A DNA stretch of 64,000 nt from CAWCDJ01 sp963836015 (GTDB lineage Bacteria > Acidobacteriota > Terriglobia > Bryobacterales > Bryobacteraceae), in assembly GCA_963836015.1 (NCBI GenBank), contig CAWIIF010000011.1:199704-263703 (forward strand), read 5' to 3'. Position numbers and translations under genes: made by a program. How positions within the stretch are numbered: position 1 is the first letter of the stretch; each line of letters starts with the position of its first letter. Shown here piece after piece: positions 57,146 through 64,000 of the stretch. The notes beneath the pieces were generated by a model that had not been told where the DNA came from, ran no database searches, and saw nothing but the letters and a program-made list of their open reading frames with translations.

Positions 57146-57679
57146 ATGTTGACCGTTTCCAAACTTGCCCGTGACTGCGGCCTGAGCCGCACCACCGTGT
57201 TGTACTACGAATCGATCGGCCTGCTGAAGGCGCCGTTGCGCACCGCCGGCAACTATCGCAGCTACGGCGGCAGGGAGCTGGCGCGCCTGCGCGAGATCTG
57301 CCTGTATCGCAACGCCGGCCTGACTCTGGCCGATATCCGGGAGGTGTTGGATCGTTCGGATTCCGGCGCATCCTCGGTCTTGAAGCGGCGTCTGGTGGAA
57401 CTGGATGGCGAGATCGAGCGGCTGCGGGATCACCAGCGGGCGATCCTGAAACTCCTGAAAGCCAAAACTTCGCTGAGGAGAAATCAAGTGATTACCAAGG
57501 AAAAGTGGGTATCCGTCATGAAAGCCGCGGGCTTTACCGATGCCGATATGCACCGGTGGCACGCGGAGTTCGAGAAATCCGCTCCGCAGGAGCACGAGGA
57601 GTTTTTGACATTCCTCCATATACCGTCCGAAGAGATCCGTTCGATTCGTGAGTGGAGCAGGAAACAGGAAGCCCGGTAG
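57146..57679 (+). CDS. MerR-family transcriptional regulator
   Basis: 177 aa. N-terminal winged helix MLTVSKLARDCGLSRTTVLYYESIGLLKAPLRTAGNYRSY (key: GLSRTTVLYYESIGLL), a long dimer helix (RLVELDGEIERLRDHQRAILKLLK) and a C-terminal helical domain VSVMKAAGFTDADMHRWHAEFEKSAPQEHEEFL (key: AGFTDADMHRWHAEFEK), ending IRSIREWSR. This C-terminus is different from metal-binding MerR proteins; no Cys is present in it, so a small-molecule ligand is more likely. The promoter upstream carries the expected dyad. Confidence 0.9.
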   Translation: MLTVSKLARDCGLSRTTVLYYESIGLLKAPLRTAGNYRSYGGRELARLREICLYRNAGLTLADIREVLDRSDSGASSVLKRRLVELDGEIERLRDHQRAILKLLKAKTSLRRNQVITKEKWVSVMKAAGFTDADMHRWHAEFEKSAPQEHEEFLTFLHIPSEEIRSIREWSRKQEAR

Positions 57680-57687
57680 CTACGGGT

Positions 57688-58605
57688 TCAAAAGGTGGCA
57701 AGCTGGGCCAGGTTGGTTTTAGGTTCGCTGATGTGGCCTTTTACCGTGTTCCCGCCAATCTGGTCCACCACCAGCTCGAGAGCCCGCCTGCGGGGCAACG
57801 TCAGGATCAGCGGCTCGTGCAGGTTTGCATGCCTGCGTTCTACCCGCCCGTCCGCCGTCTTCAACAGCAGATCGCACGACCCGCGCCTCAAACTCCCCTG
57901 TCGAACGGAAAGACTGACCGGGCCGACGCGGTTATACCGGCCGGATTCCGCCAGTTGAAAACGGTAGAACGTCCGCTGGCTCCGGTCGGGAGCCGCCGGC
58001 TTCGCCCGCCTCGGGGCGCTCTTCGGCGTAGGCTGCTGTGTCCGGGCGCGCACTCTGGATATCGGCGCGGTCCGCACAGTCAGAGACTGAATCCGGTCTG
58101 AGACGGAGCGGAGTTGGGCCTGCAACTCCTGCACCGAGGCGTCCAGCGATTGGTTCGAGGCTGCCAGCGCTTGAGCATGCCGGTGTTCGGCGGTAAGCCC
58201 GATCAAGGCCGCCGCCGACACGCCTGCGAGAATCACGACGGAAGCCGCCAGTCCCCAGATCCGAGGCCTCGCCGTAGTCGGCGGAACTTCGGCAGCCGAC
58301 GCCGGAATCTCTTGCTGCGCGGCGTCGGTCACCACGAAATCGACCGCCATCAGCAACCCGAAGCTGGTCTCGGCGTACCGGTAGTGACGGCTCAAAACAA
58401 GATAGTCCAATTGTTTGCCGGGTTCGGTCAGGGTGAGTGATACCGTGTCACCGACGGCCGGGATCGGAAGGCTGCCGACGGACGTGCCGTCCGGCACCTC
58501 GAACTGCAGCCGCTCTTCCTGGGTCCAGTCGCACGGTTTGGAGTCGTTGGGACCCCGGTATTGGAATTGAACGGACACTCTGGTCTTTACATCCTGCTGA
58601 TCCAT
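57688..58605 (-). CDS. Hypothetical membrane protein with N-terminal beta-rich and C-terminal domains
   Basis: 305 aa from ATG 58605 (GGGAA 7 nt upstream). The N-terminal ~100 residues are beta-rich with no helix (RVSVQFQYRGPNDSKPCDW, YLVLSRHYRYAETSFGLLMAVDFVV). There is one membrane helix (GLAASVVILAGVSAAALIGL, about 125-144), a coiled-coil (ASNQSLDASVQELQAQLRSVSDRIQSL) and a C-terminal basic-plus-beta part. I do not recognise a family. It is 82 bp or less from the DUF3300 gene, same strand. Confidence 0.65.
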   Translation of the reverse strand: MDQQDVKTRVSVQFQYRGPNDSKPCDWTQEERLQFEVPDGTSVGSLPIPAVGDTVSLTLTEPGKQLDYLVLSRHYRYAETSFGLLMAVDFVVTDAAQQEIPASAAEVPPTTARPRIWGLAASVVILAGVSAAALIGLTAEHRHAQALAASNQSLDASVQELQAQLRSVSDRIQSLTVRTAPISRVRARTQQPTPKSAPRRAKPAAPDRSQRTFYRFQLAESGRYNRVGPVSLSVRQGSLRRGSCDLLLKTADGRVERRHANLHEPLILTLPRRRALELVVDQIGGNTVKGHISEPKTNLAQLATF

Positions 58606-58754
58606 AGGCAAATTCCCGAAATGGGGCACCCGATACAAGACCGTCAACAGTGCCGACGCGAACGCCACCCTGGTGGTTGCATTTTCTGACACCACCCTTC
58701 CGGACGGGTGTACCGTCCAGACCCTTTTTCAAATCGCGAAGACATGAGACGGCG

Positions 58755-60386
58755 CTACCTGCGCCCGCCGTGGCCGCCGCCACCGTGAGATCCGCCGCCG
58801 CCTCCTCCGCCGTGGAATCCACCGCCACTGTGGCCGCCGCCGAAAGACCGGGATCCTCCGCCGCCTCCAAATGACGGGCGCGAACCTCCGAAGCTGCGGG
58901 CGCCGCCGAACGGTGAAGAGGAACGGGCAGCACCGCCGAAGCTCGGAGACTGGCGGAACGAGGGCGCGCTGCGGCTATAGGAAGGAGTCGAGCGTCCGAC
59001 CGCGCGATTGCCAAATGACTGCGCATTACCTCGAACCTGCGGGCTCTGCATCCGGCTCCCATTGAACGCTCCGCCGCGCTGCCCGACATTGGCGTTAGTG
59101 CTTCCGAAGCGGCTCCACCCGCCGGCGGCATTCGCGCCTCGCGAACTGAACGACTGCGCGTTACCCCGTATCTGCGGGCTCTGCTGCACGCCGCGCTGCC
59201 CGATGCTGGCGCCGGGGCTTCCGAAACGGCTCCATCCGCCGGCATTCGCACCTCGCGAACTGAACGACTGCGCGTTACCCCGCACCTGCGGGCTCTGCTG
59301 CAAGCCGCGCTGCCCGATACTGGCTCCGGGGCTTCCAAACCGGCGCCATCCGCCGGCGGCACTCGCGCCTCGCGAACCAAACGACTGCGCGTTACCCTGA
59401 AGGCGTCCGCCGCCAAAGGCCGCACCGCGCGGGCCGCCCAGACCGCTGCGAACCACTCCGCCGCGGCCGGTGAAATTGCCTCCGTACCGGGTGGCTAATC
59501 CCCGATTGGAATAGGGCACGCCGAGCCGGTGGTAGGGGTTGTGCGCCCAAATTCCGCTGCGGCCGAATCCGCCGCCGTAGCCGCGAAATCCGTAGTGATT
59601 GAAGAAGAAGCTGTTCTGGATCACGGAGCAGTTGAACCAGTTCGGACCCCAGCCCCATCCGCCCCAACCGCCTGCTCCCCAGCCCGCCCAGCCGCCGAAA
59701 TACGACCCGAGGAAAATGCCCGAGCCGAATCCGAATCCGAACCCTACCGCGGGGTAGTAAAGCGGCGGATAGTAACCCCAATCCGGCGGACCCCAGATGT
59801 ATTCCGGGTTGTATTGGGGAACGTAGATCACCTGCGGATTGGCAGGCACGATTTCAATGACCGTGCGTCCGCCCTGCGACTGGGCGACCACGGTCTGCTC
59901 GGAATCCGAAGTCAGTTTGCCCGAGGCCTGGGCCTGGGCGCGCATTCTCTGGACCGCGTTCATCACGTCGGCCTGCTGCGCCAGGAAGGCGTTGCCAAGA
60001 TCGCTGGTCCAGTCCGCATTCGAGGCAAGGCGGCCCAGGACATCCGGAAATGCCACCAGCGCCTGGATGCTCGGGTCCCAGTTCTGCTGGCGCGCCGCGT
60101 TCAGCAGTTGCTGGCCTTGCAGATTCCGGTTCTGTTGGAGCCACTGAGACGCCTCGACGATCTCGAGCGGGTAGGTGGATGCGACCAGCACCTGGCTCAG
60201 CAGGGCGTCCGGATACAGCGCAATGGGCGCCACCAGGTTGTCCAACTGGTCGGGCGTGAAAGGCTGTACGGCCGGCTCCGACGCCTCGGGCTGGGCGGGA
60301 CCGGAGTCCTGCGCAAATGCCGGCAATTCGAAGGGAATGAGAATCAGAAGCAGCGCGCAAACGATGCTGACCCCCTGACGTACCAC
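58755..60386 (-). CDS. DUF3300 exported protein with C-terminal tandem repeats and Gly-rich tail
   Basis: 543 aa with a Sec signal (MVRQGVSIVCALLLILIPFELPAFA; key: VCALLLILIPFELPAFA). The DUF3300 core (about 40-210) has FTPDQLDNLVAPIALYPDALLSQVLVASTYPLEIVEA (key: LYPDALLSQVLVASTYPLEI) and VIEIVPANPQVIYVPQYNPEYIWG (key: PANPQVIYVPQYNPEYIWG), followed by a Gly/Trp/Tyr-rich segment with one hydrophobic run. From about residue 330 come three full 38-45 aa repeats and a partial one, then a Ser/Gly/His-rich tail. DUF3300 has no known function; the tail suggests surface exposure. Confidence 0.88.
   Translation of the reverse strand: MVRQGVSIVCALLLILIPFELPAFAQDSGPAQPEASEPAVQPFTPDQLDNLVAPIALYPDALLSQVLVASTYPLEIVEASQWLQQNRNLQGQQLLNAARQQNWDPSIQALVAFPDVLGRLASNADWTSDLGNAFLAQQADVMNAVQRMRAQAQASGKLTSDSEQTVVAQSQGGRTVIEIVPANPQVIYVPQYNPEYIWGPPDWGYYPPLYYPAVGFGFGFGSGIFLGSYFGGWAGWGAGGWGGWGWGPNWFNCSVIQNSFFFNHYGFRGYGGGFGRSGIWAHNPYHRLGVPYSNRGLATRYGGNFTGRGGVVRSGLGGPRGAAFGGGRLQGNAQSFGSRGASAAGGWRRFGSPGASIGQRGLQQSPQVRGNAQSFSSRGANAGGWSRFGSPGASIGQRGVQQSPQIRGNAQSFSSRGANAAGGWSRFGSTNANVGQRGGAFNGSRMQSPQVRGNAQSFGNRAVGRSTPSYSRSAPSFRQSPSFGGAARSSSPFGGARSFGGSRPSFGGGGGSRSFGGGHSGGGFHGGGGGGGSHGGGGHGGRR
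59011..59397 (-). repeat. Tandem repeat array in the DUF3300 gene
   Basis: Units of 117, 114 and 135 bp (39, 38 and 45 codons), starting at GNAQSF and ending near SPQxR: units begin at about 59397, 59279 and 59165, with a partial fourth at 59030. The core is S-x-G-A-S/N-x-G-Q-R-G. Differences between copies are few (G-S to S-S, L to V, V to I), so expansion is recent or homogenised. Confidence 0.75.
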
Positions 60387-60598
60387 GCTCCGAACGACTT
60401 CCCTGGTACTCGTTCATGCCGCACCTCCCTGATTTGGTCTCTGCCTTTTCCAGGCAGGTCCCGCCCAATGGGTTGCACGTGCCCCACCAAAACGCTATCC
60501 GCCTGATTCTGAAGGTTGAATTCCGGGCGGCCTGGCCGCCTGCCTGGTTGAACACCACCACCCTGGCGCATTTCGGCCAAAGAGGATGCCGGCCAAAG

Positions 60599-60772
60599 CT
60601 AATAGAGACCGGGAATCTGGCGCGAGGTGCGGCTGCGGTAAGCAGCGTAGTCGTCGCCGAATTGCGTATAGAGGACTCTTTCTTCCGCGTGGATCCGTGC
60701 GAGCAGCGGCGGGATCATGAGCGCGGTGAGCAGCAGGCCAACCCCCGAACGGAAGGCCAGGGCCCAGCCCAC
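60599..60772 (-). pseudogene. C-terminal remnant of an isoprenylcysteine carboxyl methyltransferase-like gene
   Basis: 57 codons from GTG 60772, which shares its first base with the DinB gene's TAG. The sequence VGWALAFRSGVGLLLTALMI, LLARIHAEERVLYTQFGDDY and RSRTSRQIPGLY matches the C-terminal end of the ICMT/PEMT methyltransferase family (E-E-x-x-L-x-x-x-F-G-x-x-Y-x-x-Y). The N-terminal two thirds are missing because the DinB gene occupies that space. A weak AAAGGA upstream could allow translation, but the product would lack a complete cofactor site. Confidence 0.65.
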
Positions 60773-61293
60773 TACTTCTTTCCTTTTTGGCCCATGCGGG
60801 AAGCGGTGGATGGGGGCACGATTCCGCTGGAACGCAGGTAGCCGGCGATGTTTCCGTAAATCTCGTTGTTGTGCACCACGATGTGCAGCAGTGAGTACGT
60901 CATCTGCGGCGCGGCCAGGACCTTTTGATCGTCGATCCCTTCGAGCGCCCCTGCGCAGTAAGCGAACGAGTCTTTCAGCGCCTGGCTCACCTCCTCTTTG
61001 CCCGTAAGCCCGGCGACCTTTTTGGCGGCTTCCGGCACGGCTTCCGATTTCAGCGTCGCGCAATCGGAGTAGTTGCGTTCTGTCGAGTGATTGAGCCATT
61101 CGGCGAACGACATCTGCTCGGCGGTCAGCTTGAAACCGTACTTGCCGGCGGGCATCGCATCGGCGGCCGCCTCCAGGTTGGTGCGGATCCCCTTGAAATA
61201 GCGCTGCGCCACCGTGGTCTTCAGATTATCCTGGGCGATCAGGGCAAGCGGCGCGCAGCAGATCGACAGCAGCACTCTGGTTCGGATATGCAT
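60772..61293 (-). CDS. DinB-superfamily exported protein
   Basis: 173 aa. Signal peptide MHIRTRVLLSICCAPLALIA (cleavage after AQ). The four-helix bundle has RYFKGIRTNLEAAADAMPAGKYGFKLTAEQMSFAEWLNHS (key: KYGFKLTAEQMSFAEWLNHS), where His is the first metal ligand of the DinB/YfiT fold, and a late SLLHIVVHNNEIYGNIAGYLR (key: HIVVHNNEIYG) with two His. Thiol-dependent or stress-linked functions are known for some relatives; the specific role here is unknown. Followed by the truncated ICMT-like frame. Confidence 0.82.
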   Translation of the reverse strand: MHIRTRVLLSICCAPLALIAQDNLKTTVAQRYFKGIRTNLEAAADAMPAGKYGFKLTAEQMSFAEWLNHSTERNYSDCATLKSEAVPEAAKKVAGLTGKEEVSQALKDSFAYCAGALEGIDDQKVLAAPQMTYSLLHIVVHNNEIYGNIAGYLRSSGIVPPSTASRMGQKGKK

Positions 61294-61370
61294 AGCGCCA
61301 GCCTACACGAATCCCGGGACTGCCTGTCAAGCGGCGAGCTTATTTCCGGGCGGACGTGGTAGAAGTGAGT

Positions 61371-62240
61371 ATGCCCATGAATCGCCGCCAAGTGCTTCAA
61401 ATGGTCCCGGCGCTTTCGGCCGGGGCCTGTCTCCGTGGTGAAACCGCCCCGCCGTTCCACCTCCGCTCGGGCCTGGTCGCGTACTCTTACCGCAAAGAGC
61501 TTGCCGCCGGATCGATGAACTACCCGGAGCTGATCCGCATGCTTGCGGATTGGGGCATCGACGGGCTGGACTGCACCGTCTACTGGTTCCCCGACACCTC
61601 CAACGAGTACCTGGCCTCGCTTCGCAAGGCCGCATTCAAGAACGGCGTCCAGATCTACAATGCCGGCGTCCGCGTGTCATTGTGCCAGCCTACGCCGGAA
61701 CTGCAGCTCGCCCAGTACGAGAACATCAAGAAATGGGTGGATGTGGCCGACCGGCTCGGCGCCAGCCACATCCGCGTGTTTGGCGGCCAGATCCCGAAAG
61801 GCGCCACCGAACCGCAAGCCATCGCCTGGGCCGTGGAAGTGCTGAAGCGCGGCGCGGAGTATGCAGGCGGCCGGGGGATCATGCTGGGCGTCGAAGACGA
61901 CGGCGGCCTCACCACGGCCGCGGGGCCCACCATCCAGATCGTGAAGCAGGCCGCCTCCCCATGGGCGGGCATCAATGCGGATTCCGGGAATCTGCGCGTG
62001 GATGGCTATGCCCAGTTCGCCTCGATGCTCCCCTACGCCACCAGCGTGCACCTCAAAACCGGGATCACGGACGAGAATGGCAAAAAAGAAAAGGCCGATT
62101 GGAGACGCCTGCTTACGATGATCGGGAAATCCGGATACAAGGGCTACGTCGGGCTGGAGTACGAAGAGAACGACGCCGCCTCTGATGTTCCGCGCCTCCT
62201 TGGGGACCTGAGGACGCTGGTTCGCGCAGTGTCTTCGTAG
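61371..62240 (+). CDS. Sugar phosphate isomerase/epimerase-like protein (exported, xylose-isomerase-like TIM barrel)
   Basis: 289 aa from the ATG at 61371 (M-P-M-N-R-R; a second ATG is 6 bp on). The N-terminal MNRRQVLQMVPALSAG has a twin-arginine-like pair with hydrophobic run and a short Tat-like signal. TIM-barrel strands include GLDCTVYWFP (about 67), SHIRVFGGQIPKG (about 142), GIMLGVEDDGGLT (about 178, metal Glu), GINADSGNLRV (about 206, Asp), and SVHLKTGI (about 228). C-terminal YKGYVGLEYEEND. Function is as for the paralogue at 199-1095; substrate unknown. Convergent with the next gene. Confidence 0.85.
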   Translation: MPMNRRQVLQMVPALSAGACLRGETAPPFHLRSGLVAYSYRKELAAGSMNYPELIRMLADWGIDGLDCTVYWFPDTSNEYLASLRKAAFKNGVQIYNAGVRVSLCQPTPELQLAQYENIKKWVDVADRLGASHIRVFGGQIPKGATEPQAIAWAVEVLKRGAEYAGGRGIMLGVEDDGGLTTAAGPTIQIVKQAASPWAGINADSGNLRVDGYAQFASMLPYATSVHLKTGITDENGKKEKADWRRLLTMIGKSGYKGYVGLEYEENDAASDVPRLLGDLRTLVRAVSS

Positions 62241-62266
62241 TCGCCGGCTTTTCACCAGACGCGTTG

Positions 62267-63481
62267 CTATTTGTGGTGGCGGTGCTTCGGGGCCGGCTTC
62301 GGGACGGGAACATCCTCGACCGTATCATCCTTCCACGACTTGGGGTCGTTGGCGATCTCCTCCGTCAGGCACGGACCCTTGGCGCCTTTCCCGTCCTGCA
62401 CCGTCGGCGTCTCCGGCGTGTAATATCCCGGCGTATACTTTCCCGTTTCATCGAGCGTCGCCGTATAATCCACAGCCCAGGTGAAATGTTTCAGAAACAC
62501 CAGGGAGCCGGCCGTGTCGGAGGAGGGCCATTCAGTATTCTGGACGACCAGCCAGGTCGTGAATTTTTCCTGCAGCGACAGTTCGTAGAGAGTAAGATCC
62601 TTCTCCGGATCGGGATCGGGATAACTCATCGTGGACAGCTCTGGGGTGTCATCGAAATTCACCGTAACGGTATCGCTGTCCCGGTCGATGTCCAGGCTGA
62701 AGGGAATGGGGACAGAGTAAAAGGGAAATGGCGTCTGGGCGTCCGGATCGAGCAGGTCCCCCGACCTGCCCATGCTGTCACGGAGCGGCGGCCCGATTTT
62801 CAGCAGGGTTGTGATGTTTCGGTGATGCCACTTGAGGAACTTTCTTGCTCCCGTGACATCTTGTATGATCCCGGCACGAAAGCTCTTGGCGCAGGCGTCT
62901 TTCCGGGGGCAGGCGGCATCGAGCTGGATCGTCACCTTGGGGTTCACGCTGACAATCGCGGTATTCGGGTCCTTGCTTTCGAGACCGACTTCATAGCTGT
63001 CCGCTTTCGAGCGCTTCTTCGCCTCGTAGCTGCCGGCGTCCACCTGGGCCATGTTCGTCACAGTGAACTGGATCTTGTGGATCTTTACCAGTTTCGACGC
63101 TTTCGCCGTGCCGCACGGATGCGTATACGTCACGCTTACCGTAGCGACACGCTCGGGGATGCTGGCCTGGCCATCTTCGGGACGAAACGACATGAGATTC
63201 ACGGCGTCCCCGCTTTTGACCGGCTCGCCGGAGCCGTCCACCAATTCGGCCCCCGAAATCGTCCACGCATAGTCGCCGTCCGGAGGCGTCCCGACCGCGG
63301 TGATCGGCAGCTTGTGCCCGGGGCAGGCCACGGTGCTCTCCAACTGGATGGTCACACTGACCGGGGACGGGCACTGGGGAGCTCCGGCGTCCTTGCCATC
63401 GGCTTTCCTGGAATTGCTGAGGCCTGCATCCGCCGCGCTGCTGGCGGCGAGAAGGGAGCCAGAGTCCTCAGCGCCCGGCAT
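62267..63481 (-). CDS. Hypothetical protein of unknown function (404 aa), beta-rich
   Basis: 404 aa, ATG at 63481 overlapping the upstream gene's stop by 14 bp. No signal peptide. The first ~35 residues are low-complexity, then beta-rich segments: VTIQLESTVACPGHKLPITAVG, DYAWTISGAELVDGSGEPVKSG (key: DYAWTISGAELVDG), ATVSVTYTHPCGTAKASKLVKI, and PKVTIQLDAACPRKDACAKS with several conserved-looking Cys. The tail is Lys/His/Pro-rich (KPAPKHRHHK). It resembles a family I associate with large secreted effector or PAAR-linked clusters, but this is memory, not proof. Confidence 0.6.
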   Translation of the reverse strand: MPGAEDSGSLLAASSAADAGLSNSRKADGKDAGAPQCPSPVSVTIQLESTVACPGHKLPITAVGTPPDGDYAWTISGAELVDGSGEPVKSGDAVNLMSFRPEDGQASIPERVATVSVTYTHPCGTAKASKLVKIHKIQFTVTNMAQVDAGSYEAKKRSKADSYEVGLESKDPNTAIVSVNPKVTIQLDAACPRKDACAKSFRAGIIQDVTGARKFLKWHHRNITTLLKIGPPLRDSMGRSGDLLDPDAQTPFPFYSVPIPFSLDIDRDSDTVTVNFDDTPELSTMSYPDPDPEKDLTLYELSLQEKFTTWLVVQNTEWPSSDTAGSLVFLKHFTWAVDYTATLDETGKYTPGYYTPETPTVQDGKGAKGPCLTEEIANDPKSWKDDTVEDVPVPKPAPKHRHHK

Positions 63482-63839
63482 CGCTCGAGGCCTTCCCCAA
63501 GTGTTCGACGGCGGCCTGCTGCAGGGCAGTCACGCGGGCCTCAGGCTCCCAGGGTTGGCGAAGCGTGTCTTCCGCCCACGGGTATTGCCCGTCGGTGTCC
63601 AGGTCGCGCCCGAAGACAACCAGGAGGTCGATGTATTTGCAGACGTCCCGCTGGGAAGTGATGCCATAAACGGCCGCGCGCCGGATGCCGTGCCGGATGG
63701 TTTCCCGCAACTCGCCCGGGCTCAGCAGTCGAGCCTGTTTGGGAAAGAACCGGTTCAGGTGATCGATCATCCAGTCCTCGAAATCTCTTCGTCCGGCGTC
63801 ATGGAAGACTTCCATCTGTTCTTTGCGAATGGTTAGCAT
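63468..63839 (-). CDS. Hypothetical protein (123 aa), upstream partner of the 404-aa gene
   Basis: 123 aa from ATG 63839 (MLTIRKEQMEVFHDAGRRDF). Mainly alpha-helical: WMIDHLNRFFPKQARLLSPGELRETIRHGIRRAAVYGITSQRDVCKYIDLLVVFG (key: IRHGIRRAAVYGITSQRDVCKY), then GRDLDTDGQYPWAEDTLRQP. The pattern R-x-G-x-x-R-A-x-x-Y-G-I-T-x-x-x-D-V is typical of a helical family found beside secreted-effector genes. The stop overlaps the 404-aa start, so both are co-translated. The remaining 63840-64000 contain no supported gene; a minus-strand stop at 63977 may end a gene beyond the edge. Confidence 0.65.
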   Translation of the reverse strand: MLTIRKEQMEVFHDAGRRDFEDWMIDHLNRFFPKQARLLSPGELRETIRHGIRRAAVYGITSQRDVCKYIDLLVVFGRDLDTDGQYPWAEDTLRQPWEPEARVTALQQAAVEHLGKASSDAGR

Positions 63840-64000
63840 ACCGGTCGGGAACGTTCGGTCCCTGAGCAGACCTCTCCCTGGTCTGTTGTAGACGCGCAAA
63901 CGGCGGGGAGATTGGATCAAGGCTGGGTTCGGCGATAGTGCGTTTCCTTACGAAATGGCGCGCTGCGACCGTCGGCTCACGCCGCGCGCAGGGCGCGGAT

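Noticed and set aside
58871..59400. Plus-strand repeated peptides (C-A-L-P-R-T-C-G-L-C type) opposite the DUF3300 repeats
   Set aside because: They are the antisense reading of the DUF3300 repeat array, not a separate cysteine-rich protein.
60527..60541. Palindrome GGCGGCC-T-GGCCGCC upstream of the DUF3300 gene
   Set aside because: Short, GC-only and with no T-run or known site; likely chance in GC-rich DNA.
63977..64000. Possible C-terminal end of a minus-strand gene (I-R-A-L-R-A-A then TGA)
   Set aside because: Only seven codons are inside the window, too few to support a gene.
1..64000. CRISPR arrays, prophage or insertion sequences
   Set aside because: No regularly spaced repeats of 25-40 bp with unique spacers, no transposase, integrase or phage structural gene seen on either strand.

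Overview
The window is about 62-65% GC by eye, gene-dense and chromosomal (dnaB, ssb, a serine tRNA). Its gene content is typical of Acidobacteriota, most likely the Solibacter/Bryobacter group: an Oar-like TonB-dependent receptor with an N-terminal carboxypeptidase-regulatory fold, FG-GAP/ASPIC (CRTAC1-type) secreted protein, Tat-exported sulfatases and sugar-isomerase-like proteins, a GMC oxidoreductase paired with a gluconate-2-dehydrogenase-subunit-3-like protein, a DUF3300 protein and many TPR proteins. The taxonomic call is inference from content, not from a marker gene.

Layout. 1-21.9 kb: mostly exported catabolic and carbohydrate-related genes. These are a coupled TPR/ClC/isomerase operon, the GMC pair, a receptor/TPR/CRTAC1 run, a Tat-exported FAD oxidoreductase, an acyl-CoA ligase, two arylsulfatase-like sulfatases behind a Gfo/Idh/MocA dehydrogenase, and two overlapping PPK2 genes that look like the two halves of a polyphosphate:AMP phosphotransferase. 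22-29.4 kb: tRNA-Ser(UGA), a DUF421 membrane protein, dnaB, a MidA-type methyltransferase, a self-contained 20-residue lysine-rich peptide gene with its own promoter and terminator, a sigma2/RskA fusion protein, a CPA2 antiporter and an FAH-family hydrolase. 29.4-35.8 kb: a damaged quinol nitric oxide reductase, a TSUP/DUF1634 pair, a NarL-type two-component system and a Crp/Fnr regulator.

35.8-42.3 kb is the most striking region. One minus-strand run encodes an OmcA/MtrC-type decaheme cytochrome, a DmsE/MtrA-type decaheme cytochrome, an MtrB/PioB-type outer-membrane barrel, and a four-module tetraheme cytochrome. Together these are the parts of a transmembrane extracellular electron conduit (24 CxxCH motifs). 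The nearby Crp/Fnr gene and the NO-reductase remains suggest a respiratory island.

42.5-64 kb: a second ClC channel behind a MarR gene with a clear palindromic operator, a second NarL-type two-component pair, small coiled-coil proteins, ssb, a TolC/EmrB/EmrA efflux operon, a sigma-54 activator overlapping a STAS protein, a MerR regulator divergent from a tiny zinc-ribbon protein, a repeat-bearing DUF3300 protein, a truncated isoprenylcysteine-methyltransferase-like gene behind a DinB protein, and a two-gene unit of unknown function at the right edge. A family of two-hairpin palindromic repeats marks the ends of the respiratory island (29.4-29.6 kb and 35.8 kb).
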